This document shows, one piece after another, positions 10,858-17,609 of a stretch of 64,000 bases of DNA. The notes beneath the pieces were generated by a model. It saw nothing but the letters and a program-made list of their open reading frames with translations. It did no database searches and was not told where the DNA came from. The position numbers were made by a program, and so were the translations under genes. Numbering within the stretch: position 1 is the stretch's first letter; each line of letters opens with the position of its first letter. Origin of the DNA: Tractidigestivibacter montrealensis (GTDB lineage Bacteria > Actinomycetota > Coriobacteriia > Coriobacteriales > Atopobiaceae); contig NZ_JANSKA010000001.1 of assembly GCF_024741235.1 (NCBI RefSeq), positions 310,001 through 374,000 of the forward strand. The letters run 5' to 3'.

Positions 10858-11157
10858 TTACTCTGCCTGAACTGCCTTGAGAAGGTCGACGAGCTTCTTA
10901 GCGCAGGCATCCTTATTGATGCCAGAGATAAGCGGAAACACGGTCATATACGGCCTGTCCAGAGGCTTCTTATAGTTAGCCGTGGTGAGGACAACGTCCA
11001 CGTCATATTGCTTGGTGGGGACTTCGGAAATGGTGCCTTTGAAGACCTGGACCGGAATGCCGGCATCGGCAGCGATTTGCTTTACCTTCTCCTGTGCGAC
11101 TGTGGACGTTGCAACGCCGCTACCACATGCCACAAGAACCTTCACTGAGGACTTCAT
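10858..11157 (-). CDS. gatB: PTS EIIB, galactitol family
   Basis: The 99-aa protein starts with KVLVACGSGVATST, the P-loop of GatB-type EIIB with its phosphorylatable Cys. It takes phosphate from EIIA and gives it to the incoming sugar at EIIC. The ATG at 11157 is preferred over the upstream ATG at 11193 because AAGGAG lies 7 bases before it and homology starts there. The spacing to EIIC is 46 bases. Confidence 0.88.
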   Translation of the reverse strand: MKSSVKVLVACGSGVATSTVAQEKVKQIAADAGIPVQVFKGTISEVPTKQYDVDVVLTTANYKKPLDRPYMTVFPLISGINKDACAKKLVDLLKAVQAE

Positions 11158-11205
11158 TACGACTCCTTCTTGCTGTCTGTCTACGTGATTCACAGGGGCT
11201 GTTCG

Positions 11206-11892
11206 CTAGTCGCGCGGAAGTGCGCGAAGACTCTGGACAATCTGCTTGTAGCTCTCCTTGTGGCCAAACAGCCCCGCATTGCCAAGGCAGAAGCCGTCCA
11301 CCCCTGCCTTCCAGAGATCTGCCACGCTTTGCGCCGAGACGCCCCCATCGACGAGAATCTTATAGCCGTAGTAGTCCTTAGCCTCCACAAGCTTCTTAAT
11401 CTTCTCGTCAACGAACGGAAGAGCCTTCTGGCCGGCAAAACCAGGGTTGACGCGCATAACTAATACGTAGTCGCATACGTTGAGAGCTTCCTTGGCGGTC
11501 TCGAATGAAGTGCAGGGACTGATTGCAAGGCTGGACTTGGCACCAATGTCTCTAATATGCTGGAGCGTGCGGGTGACCTGGCTATCCTCCTCTCCATGAA
11601 CATGCACAATCTGGGCTCCGAGTCTGACGAACGTGTCCACATATCTCGCGGCATCTCGCACCATGAGGTGCACATCACAGACGCGATCGGTAAGCTTGCG
11701 AATGGCAGAAACATCCTGAGGACCAAGTGCAATGTTGGGGACAAATGTGCCGTCCATGATGTCTAGGTGATAGAGGTCGATTCCAGCATCATCGAGCTCC
11801 CCCATGGTCTTGGAGAGGTTCTCGTAGCTCGCGCAGTTCATGCACGCGCCAATGATCTTCTCCCCGTCTTTCCAGTCTTCTGGAGTACGCAT
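11206..11892 (-). CDS. Ribulose-phosphate 3-epimerase-like protein
   Basis: This 228-aa TIM-barrel protein shows the RPE pattern: LDIMDGTFVPNIALG with the metal-binding and catalytic Asp residues, CDVHLMV, VHGEED, MRVNPGFAGQK and LVDGGVS. RPE interconverts ribulose and xylulose 5-phosphates; operon-borne paralogues often act on six-carbon ketose phosphates such as allulose 6-phosphate. Its place between the GatD-like dehydrogenase and the PTS genes points to a dedicated catabolic role rather than the housekeeping pentose pathway; that is inference. Confidence 0.8.
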   Translation of the reverse strand: MRTPEDWKDGEKIIGACMNCASYENLSKTMGELDDAGIDLYHLDIMDGTFVPNIALGPQDVSAIRKLTDRVCDVHLMVRDAARYVDTFVRLGAQIVHVHGEEDSQVTRTLQHIRDIGAKSSLAISPCTSFETAKEALNVCDYVLVMRVNPGFAGQKALPFVDEKIKKLVEAKDYYGYKILVDGGVSAQSVADLWKAGVDGFCLGNAGLFGHKESYKQIVQSLRALPRD

Positions 11893-11967
11893 TACCTTTC
11901 CCTTCTCTTTGTGTAGTCGAATTTTTCGACTACTCTCTCCCGAAAAATGGCCAATCCGCAGGTAGTG

Positions 11968-13029
11968 CTAGCGCTCGCAGTTGAGCAGGATCTTCCCCTT
12001 GACCCGTCCTGGGGTCTTGAACTCATCAAATGCTTCCGAAATCCTGGAGAGCGGGTACCTGGCGTAAATAAAGCCCTCGTCGTAGGGCATCATGCCGGAG
12101 CGGTAGGCATCTGCGGTAAGGGTCCACTCGTGGCCCGGGAAGGGGGCAGAGTAGCTGAGCCATGAGCCCGTAAGCGTGAACTCTCGGCGATGCAAGTGCT
12201 CCCACTCCTGCGGGGTAAAGGTGATATCGCGGTTAATCTTGCCGATGAGTGACGCCTGCCCCTTGTTGGCAACGATGTCGAAGATCATCTTCATGGTGGC
12301 CACGCTGCCGGCGGTCTCGATTACGTAGTCATAGCCACGCCCGTTGGTTATGGCGTTTACCTGGTCCTTCCAGTCCTCATCCATACTGTTGACTGTACTG
12401 GTGGCACCCATCTTCCTTGCAAACTCAAGGCGATCCGGCAGAATATCAAAGACGGTAACTTCACGAGCACCAAAGGCCTTGGCCCATTGTGCCGTAATGA
12501 TTCCAATGGTGCCCCCTCCGAGAACAGCGACGGTACCGCCCCCGTGATAATCAAGGCGCTCGAGACCGTGGAGCGCGACGGCAGTAGGCTCAATAAGAGC
12601 CGCCTGCTCATAGGAGACGCTAGCGTCAAAGGTCACAGCGCACTTCTCAGGGATTACCACGTACTCAGCAAAACTGCCGGGTTGACGAGTGCCAATGAAG
12701 CTGTAGTGGCTACACAAAGAGTAGTCACCGCGCTGACAGTCCTCGCATGTCCCGCAGGGGACAAGCGGCGCACCCGCAACATTCTCCCCAACCTTCACGG
12801 AGGTAACGCTTTCCCCAACTCCAGCGACAACGCCGGAGAACTCGTGACCGAGAATGATTGGATAGAAGTGCGCGGCATCACCAAGAACGCGCGGCACATC
12901 AGAACCGCAAATTCCGGTCTGCTTGACCTTGACCAGAACTTCGTTGGGGCCAGGGCTTGGTTTATCAACCTCCTCGTAGCGCATGTCGTTCTTACCGTGA
13001 AGAACCCCTGCCCACATCTTCTCGCCCAC
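11968..13029 (-). CDS. gatD: GatD-like zinc alcohol dehydrogenase (galactitol-1-phosphate 5-dehydrogenase type)
   Basis: The 353-aa medium-chain dehydrogenase has GICGSD and LGHEFSG catalytic-zinc segments, a structural-zinc loop with four Cys (CGTCEDCQRGDYSLC), and an NAD-binding GGGTIG motif near residue 178. The segment GSWLSYSAPFPGHEW closely resembles GatD of E. coli, which oxidises galactitol 1-phosphate to tagatose 6-phosphate. The GTG at 13029 is preferred (GGGAGG 8-13 bases upstream); an ATG four codons later is the alternative. It is the first gene of the operon. Confidence 0.82.
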   Translation of the reverse strand: MGEKMWAGVLHGKNDMRYEEVDKPSPGPNEVLVKVKQTGICGSDVPRVLGDAAHFYPIILGHEFSGVVAGVGESVTSVKVGENVAGAPLVPCGTCEDCQRGDYSLCSHYSFIGTRQPGSFAEYVVIPEKCAVTFDASVSYEQAALIEPTAVALHGLERLDYHGGGTVAVLGGGTIGIITAQWAKAFGAREVTVFDILPDRLEFARKMGATSTVNSMDEDWKDQVNAITNGRGYDYVIETAGSVATMKMIFDIVANKGQASLIGKINRDITFTPQEWEHLHRREFTLTGSWLSYSAPFPGHEWTLTADAYRSGMMPYDEGFIYARYPLSRISEAFDEFKTPGRVKGKILLNCER

Positions 13030-13417
13030 GAGAGCACCTCCCTTTGTTTGGCCCCTCAACGGAGCCGTCTGCGTGTGTGTAACTTGAATGTAAGGACGAG
13101 CGTTGAGCCGCAACAGCCCAAGAGGCGTCGGTAGCCAGATACCGGAATTGTCGGAACATGCAAAACAGCCACATTGATTTGCAACATGTGCGTTCGTGCA
13201 GCAATTCCACAGGCCAAGCCCATGACGAATCCACGGCGTGATACAGTGAAGCCACAGGAAACGCGCTGTTACTGACGGATAATCGTGGGACACCACGGGG
13301 AAGCAGCGTGAACACAACCCGCCGACCGTCTGGGCAAGCGCACCTGAGTGGGTGCTTGCCCGCTGCTGTCTTTTAGGGCCGGGCCCGCTCGCGTGCGCAC
13401 GAGAGAAGAGAGGACCC
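13030..13417. other. Divergent intergenic region upstream of gatD and the IMP cyclohydrolase gene
   Basis: These 388 bases hold no gene I can support. They must contain the minus-strand promoter of the alditol operon and the plus-strand promoter of the purine biosynthesis pair. An imperfect inverted repeat at 13156-13188 (outer ACATG/CATGT, inner TGCAAAAC/GATTTGCA) is the only symmetrical element I notice and could be a regulator site. No clear -10/-35 pair stands out. Confidence 0.4.
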
Positions 13418-14053
13418 ATGGAGGATCTGCTCGAGCTACTGCGCGACAACCCCTATCCCGGACGCGGCATTGTGGTTGGCAGCCACTGCGTCTACTACTG
13501 GATCATGGGACGCAGCTCCAACAGCCGGAACCGCGTGTTTGTGAAGACCGAGGACGGTATTCGTACCGAGGCGCACGACCCCGCGCTTCTCGAGGACCCC
13601 AGCCTCATCATCTACCACCCCGTTCGCACCATGGGCAAGGACCTCGTGGTGACCAACGGCGACCAGACCGACACCATCGTCGAGAAGAGCGACTTTGTCG
13701 CCGGCTGCATGGCGCGCGAGTACGAGCCGGATAAGCCCAACTACACGCCGCGCATCAGCTCGGTGCTGCACCCCGATGGCTCGTTTGAGCTCTCCATCCT
13801 CAAGCGCGCGCGTGACGGGCGCTGCGCACGCGAGTTCTTCTCGTACGAGGGCACCGATGGCGGATGCGGCTACTTCATCAGCACCTACCAGGGAGACGGC
13901 AACCCGCTTCCCAGCTTTGCGGGCGAGCCCATCCACGTAGGCGTGGGGAGCCCCGAGGAGGTCTGGGCGGCGCTCAACCCCGATAACAAGGTCTCGCTCT
14001 ACACCAACGTGGAGGGCGAGGTGCGCATCTTCAACAAGAACCTCGGCGACTAG
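13418..14053 (+). CDS. purO: PurO-type IMP cyclohydrolase
   Basis: This 211-aa protein matches the IMP cyclohydrolase family first known from archaeal PurO: an early PYPGRGIVVG segment, the SSNSRNRVF basic loop, the IYHPVR strand and the FISTYQGDGNPLPSF segment near residue 155. It would close formyl-AICAR to IMP in the last step of de novo purine synthesis. The ATG at 13418 is chosen over 13352 because homology starts there and a purine-rich GAGAGG precedes it. The AICAR transformylase gene follows 298 bases downstream, so this pair replaces bifunctional PurH. Confidence 0.8.
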   Translation: MEDLLELLRDNPYPGRGIVVGSHCVYYWIMGRSSNSRNRVFVKTEDGIRTEAHDPALLEDPSLIIYHPVRTMGKDLVVTNGDQTDTIVEKSDFVAGCMAREYEPDKPNYTPRISSVLHPDGSFELSILKRARDGRCAREFFSYEGTDGGCGYFISTYQGDGNPLPSFAGEPIHVGVGSPEEVWAALNPDNKVSLYTNVEGEVRIFNKNLGD

Positions 14054-14072
14054 GGCCGACGGAGGGTTAGCG

Positions 14073-14135
14073 CGGCATGTCTTTCCTGCGGACTCAAACA
14101 GCGCTTCGCGAACTCGCCGCAGGAAAGACATGCCG
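14073..14135. repeat. Large hairpin A: 19-bp perfect stem, 25-base loop
   Basis: Bases 14073-14091 and 14117-14135 are perfect reverse complements. The loop and inner stem edge (14093-14120) recur as an exact 28-base reverse complement at 14281-14308 inside hairpin B. The outer stem sequence is not shared with hairpin B. The loop centre contains the 8-base palindrome TTCGCGAA. Confidence 0.85.
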
Positions 14136-14260
14136 TGCGCCCGCCGGTCCTCGTCGCCTCCACCCCCTGATGTAGTTGCAACTCTTTTGGGGTTGCTTGT
14201 GTGTCACGGCTGATGGTCTTGCAGCCGTACTACGTCACTCAAGGTCTTTCTTCTCGCCCC

Positions 14261-14332
14261 AGGCTCTTCGTCTCTTGTCTGCGGCGAGTTCGCGAAGCGC
14301 TGTTTGAGCAGCAGACAAGAGACGAAGAGCCT
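14261..14332. repeat. Large hairpin B: 22-bp perfect stem, 28-base loop
   Basis: Bases 14261-14282 and 14311-14332 are perfect reverse complements. The loop is the inverted copy of the loop of hairpin A, with a shared CTGC/GCAG stem edge, while the rest of the stem has a different sequence. It ends 19 bases before the AICAR transformylase start, next to that gene's ribosome-binding site. Confidence 0.85.
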
Positions 14333-14351
14333 AGTTTGAGAAAGGAAACAC

Positions 14352-15530
14352 ATGAACTCGCTTGAACTCAAGTACGGCTGCAATCCCAACCAGAAGCCTG
14401 CACGCATCTTCATGGCGGATGGCTCCGAGCTGCCCGTGACGGTGCTCTCCGGCACGCCGGGCTACATCAACTTCCTCGACGCCCTCAACTCCTGGCAGCT
14501 CGTGCGCGAGCTGCGCGAGGCAACCGGCATGCCTGCGGCCGCGTCGTTCAAGCACGTCTCGCCCGCCGGCGCCGCAGTGGGGACACCGCTCTCCGAGGAG
14601 GACAAGAAGGCCTTCTTTGTGGATGACGAGGGCGAGCTCACGCCCATTGCCTGCGCCTACATCCGTGCGCGCGGCGCGGACCGCATGAGCTCCTTTGGCG
14701 ACTGGGCGGCCCTCTCTGACACCTGCGACGAGCGTACCGCCCTCTACCTCAAGCACGAGGTCTCGGACGGCATCATTGCCCCCGGCTATGCCCCGGAGGC
14801 GCTCGAGATCCTGCGCTCCAAGAAGCACGGCAAGTACAACGTGATCCAGATTGACCCCAACTACGTCTGCCCAGCCGTCGAGCACAAGGACGTCTTTGGC
14901 ATCACCTTCGAGCAGGGACACAACTTCTCGAAGATTGACCGCGACCTTCTCGGCAACGTGGTGACCAAGAACAAGGACATCCCCGAGGCAGCAAAGATCG
15001 ACATGATCGTGAGCCTCATCACCCTCAAGTACACGCAGTCCAACTCCGTGTGCTACGTGAAGGACGGCCAGGTCATTGGCGTTGGTGCCGGCCAGCAGAG
15101 CCGCATTCACTGCACGCGCCTTGCCGGCAGCAAGGCCGACACCTGGTGGCTGCGTCGCCACCCCAAGGTACTTGGCCTGCACTTTGTTGACGGCATCCAC
15201 CGTCCAGATCGTGACAACGCCATCGACCTCTACATCTCGGACGAGCACGACGACGTCCTGGCCGACGGCGCCTGGCAGCGCATCTTTGCCGAGAAGCCCG
15301 AGGTTCTGGGCGCGGACGAGAAGCGCGCATGGCTCGCCCAGCAGACGGGCGTGACGCTGGGCTCCGATGCCTTCTTCCCCTTTGGCGACAACATCGAGCG
15401 CGCGCACCGCTCCGGCGTGACCTACGTGGCGGAGCCCGGCGGCTCCATCCGCGACGACAACGTGATCGAGGTCGCCGACCGCTACGGCATGGCCATGTGC
15501 TTCACGGGCCTGAGGCTGTTCCACCACTAG
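14352..15530 (+). CDS. Stand-alone AICAR transformylase (PurH C-terminal domain)
   Basis: The 392-aa protein corresponds only to the AICAR formyltransferase half of PurH and lacks the IMP cyclohydrolase half. Visible family features are LKYGCNPNQKPA at the start, ASFKHVSPAGAAVG with the catalytic Lys-His pair near residue 70, YTQSNSVCYVKDGQVIGVGAGQQ-type substrate region near 235-265, and SDAFFPFGDNIERA near 345. It transfers a formyl group from 10-formyl-THF to AICAR. Its start is preceded by GAAAGGA. The stop overlaps the end of the convergent GNAT gene by 4 bases. Confidence 0.92.
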   Translation: MNSLELKYGCNPNQKPARIFMADGSELPVTVLSGTPGYINFLDALNSWQLVRELREATGMPAAASFKHVSPAGAAVGTPLSEEDKKAFFVDDEGELTPIACAYIRARGADRMSSFGDWAALSDTCDERTALYLKHEVSDGIIAPGYAPEALEILRSKKHGKYNVIQIDPNYVCPAVEHKDVFGITFEQGHNFSKIDRDLLGNVVTKNKDIPEAAKIDMIVSLITLKYTQSNSVCYVKDGQVIGVGAGQQSRIHCTRLAGSKADTWWLRRHPKVLGLHFVDGIHRPDRDNAIDLYISDEHDDVLADGAWQRIFAEKPEVLGADEKRAWLAQQTGVTLGSDAFFPFGDNIERAHRSGVTYVAEPGGSIRDDNVIEVADRYGMAMCFTGLRLFHH

Positions 15531-16090
15531 GGTTCGAGCTCAAGCTCCCGCACGCGGCACTCGTTCTTCTCGCCGCCCTGCCAGGTACCTTTGGCGGGGC
15601 GGCGAGGTTTCATTCCCACGTGGGCAAGAACGCGCTCGCTTGTCACGTTGCGCACGTCAACCGTAGCGGTAAGGCGACCGAGGCCCAGCGTGCATGCCAG
15701 GTCGACCACGGCCTGGCACATCTCGGTGGCAATGCCTCTCCCCCACCAGCAAGGGTCGACCGTGTAGTCGAGCTCGCACGAGCCATCGGACGTCTCGACA
15801 AAGACCATGCCCACAAGCCCTTCGGTACCCTTGGGGCATGCGGCAAACTTGAGGTCAAGAGGCAGGCCGTCAGGTCCAGTCTGGCCGGCATCTGCCTGCG
15901 CGTATGCGGGCAGGAAGAAGCGCTCCAGCTGGCTTATTGCGTCCCCCTCGGACATCATTGGCCCAAAGGGCAGGTACCGCGTGACCTCCTCGGTAGAGTT
16001 TATGCGGTAGATGGCGGGCGCATCCGCAAGCGTGTAGCGGCGTAGCATGAGCCGCTCCGTCTCTAGGGGCAGGTGCTCGATCACATGCAT
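15527..16090 (-). CDS. GNAT acetyltransferase, RimJ/RimL type
   Basis: This 187-aa GNAT protein starts with ETERLMLRRYTLAD, the usual opening of RimJ/RimL-like N-acetyltransferases. It carries the acetyl-CoA binding motif WWGRGIATE near residue 119 and a later VRNVTSERVL strand-helix typical of the fold. It would transfer an acetyl group to an amine or protein N-terminus; the acceptor is unknown. It converges on the AICAR transformylase gene, and the two stop codons overlap. Confidence 0.8.
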   Translation of the reverse strand: MHVIEHLPLETERLMLRRYTLADAPAIYRINSTEEVTRYLPFGPMMSEGDAISQLERFFLPAYAQADAGQTGPDGLPLDLKFAACPKGTEGLVGMVFVETSDGSCELDYTVDPCWWGRGIATEMCQAVVDLACTLGLGRLTATVDVRNVTSERVLAHVGMKPRRPAKGTWQGGEKNECRVRELELEP

Positions 16091-16202
16091 GGTGGTTGCC
16101 TCTCAACTCATATAACCGGGCTCCAGTATCACACGAGAGACGTGCAGACTTTAACGCAGCATGTCCATCCAGCCTCTTTGCAGCGTAGTCTTTTTAGAGC
16201 AA

Positions 16203-16240
16203 GCCGTCCCGGATACCTTGAACGCGGCATCCGGGACGGC
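16203..16240 (-). terminator. Hairpin downstream of the trkA-like genes
   Basis: A perfect 12-bp GC-rich stem (16203-16214 with 16229-16240) with a 14-base loop follows the second TrkA-like gene on the minus strand. A short AT-rich tract follows. It likely ends the ion-transport transcript before the GNAT gene. Confidence 0.6.
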
Positions 16241-16277
16241 ATCAAACCGCAAAAGGTGTCTTGGTGACAGGAGCCAC

Positions 16278-16937
16278 CTAAGCGAAGGCGCGGCGAAGCA
16301 CGCCGCGAGCCTTCTCGCTCGCAAAGGCAAGGATGTTGTCGCCCTCGCAGAGACCAGTGTCCCCCTTGGGGATGATGACGTCACCAGCGCGGTCGATTGC
16401 GATAATCACAGTCTCGTCGGGGAGCTGCAGCTCGCTCACGCGCTTGCCGTCTGCGCTGGAACCTGGGCGAATCTCGATCTGCACGAGCGCGTGGTTGTCC
16501 TTGCCCAGGCGCATGATCGTGAACACGTCCTCCATGTCGAGCCCCTCCTGAACGGAGCGCGCAAGGAGGTCTGCCTGGTTGATGCCCACATCGACACCCA
16601 TGGACTCGTTGAACATCCACGCGTTCTTGGGGTTGTTAACGCGCGCAACAACGCGAGGGACCCGGTACTCGACCTTCGAGAGGGTCGAGACAACCAGGTT
16701 GACCTCGTCGCTTCCCGTTGCGGCAATGACCACGTCGGCATTAAGGATGCCAGCCTTCTCGAGAATCTCGGGGCTCGTCCCGTTTCCGCAGATGATGTCC
16801 AGGTCGGGAAGGGCAGCACGGAACTTCTCGACAGCCGTCTTTCTGTTCTCGATGATGGTGACCGAGGAACCATCGTCCTTGAGGATGGGCGCGAGGTAGG
16901 TCCCCGTCTTGCCACCGCCCACAATGATGATCTGCAT
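16278..16937 (-). CDS. TrkA/KtrA-like potassium channel gating protein (second copy)
   Basis: The 219-aa protein has an RCK N-domain with the nucleotide-binding motif VGGGKTG at residues 6-12 and the acidic end of strand two (IIENR), followed by a TrkA_C domain (about 140-219, with MRLGKDNHALVQIEI and VIIPKGDT). Such peripheral subunits gate K+ uptake channels in response to NAD(H) or ATP/ADP. It lies 12 bases after a related gene; no TrkH/KtrB membrane subunit is in the window, so the pair either serves one encoded elsewhere or has another partner. Confidence 0.85.
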   Translation of the reverse strand: MQIIIVGGGKTGTYLAPILKDDGSSVTIIENRKTAVEKFRAALPDLDIICGNGTSPEILEKAGILNADVVIAATGSDEVNLVVSTLSKVEYRVPRVVARVNNPKNAWMFNESMGVDVGINQADLLARSVQEGLDMEDVFTIMRLGKDNHALVQIEIRPGSSADGKRVSELQLPDETVIIAIDRAGDVIIPKGDTGLCEGDNILAFASEKARGVLRRAFA

Positions 16938-16949
16938 GAGAGATCCCCC

Positions 16950-17603
16950 CTACTCCGTCTTGCCCAGAATATGAGCGAACTTCTCCAGGGAGCTGCTCGC
17001 CACCGCCGCGTAAACCACGTCACCGTGGCCCAACAGGGTCCCAGACGTGGGAATGAAAGTCTGGTTGTTGTGGGAAATCGCAACGACCTTGATCTCGCCG
17101 ACCACCGTGATCTCCTTGACTGGCAGGTTCTCCAGCAGGGGCGGCACGTCGGCACGCACAATCTGAACCTCGCCCGTGCCCACCTCGAAGACCGAGTCCT
17201 GCTGGTGATACGTGAGGAGCTCGCAGGCCCTACGCACGCCCCAGTCGGTCGTCGAGATGGTTTGAATGCCCAACCTGCGATATGTATCGGCCTTGGTCAC
17301 GTCGTACATTCGGGCAATGACGCGCGGAACCCTGTAGGAGTCGCGGGCGATGCGCGCAATCACGATGTTCGCCTCGTCTGAGGTGGTGCAGGAAATGACC
17401 GCCTCGGCGCGGTCGATGCCGGCCTTCGCGAGAACGTCGCGGTCGAAGCCGACGCCTGCGAGCTTGCGGCCGGTGTATCCCTCGCCGAGCTCCTCGAGGC
17501 GCTCGGGGTTCTGGTCGATGGCGCACACGTTGTGCCCCTGGCGATCGAGCTTCCTCGCGAGCCCTATGCCCATGCGGCCGAGCCCAACGATGATAACGTT
17601 CAT
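16950..17603 (-). CDS. TrkA/KtrA-like potassium channel gating protein (first copy)
   Basis: The 217-aa protein carries the canonical VGLGRMG dinucleotide motif at residues 6-12 and the acidic AIDQNPERL strand end, then a TrkA_C domain (about 135-217). It starts 6 bases after the stop of the P-type ATPase gene and is followed closely by its paralogue, so the three genes form one transcript. Together the two could form a hetero-octameric RCK ring; that is inference. Confidence 0.85.
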   Translation of the reverse strand: MNVIIVGLGRMGIGLARKLDRQGHNVCAIDQNPERLEELGEGYTGRKLAGVGFDRDVLAKAGIDRAEAVISCTTSDEANIVIARIARDSYRVPRVIARMYDVTKADTYRRLGIQTISTTDWGVRRACELLTYHQQDSVFEVGTGEVQIVRADVPPLLENLPVKEITVVGEIKVVAISHNNQTFIPTSGTLLGHGDVVYAAVASSSLEKFAHILGKTE

Positions 17604-17609
17604 GACGTC

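Larger units (their letters stand above)
14054..14351. other. Structured intergenic region between the IMP cyclohydrolase and AICAR transformylase genes
   Basis: No gene is supported here. Besides the two large hairpins listed separately, a third smaller stem (14206-14212 with 14222-14228) lies between them. The region separates two genes that act in consecutive steps, so it may be transcribed as a spacer or carry a terminator and a new promoter. Confidence 0.6.

Noticed and set aside
13156-13188. Imperfect inverted repeat upstream of gatD
   Set aside because: The arms match only with shifts and gaps, so it is mentioned in the region entry but not called as an operator.
16203-16240. Possible riboswitch or regulatory RNA upstream of the GNAT gene
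   Set aside because: A simple 12-bp hairpin with no further conserved structure fits a terminator better.
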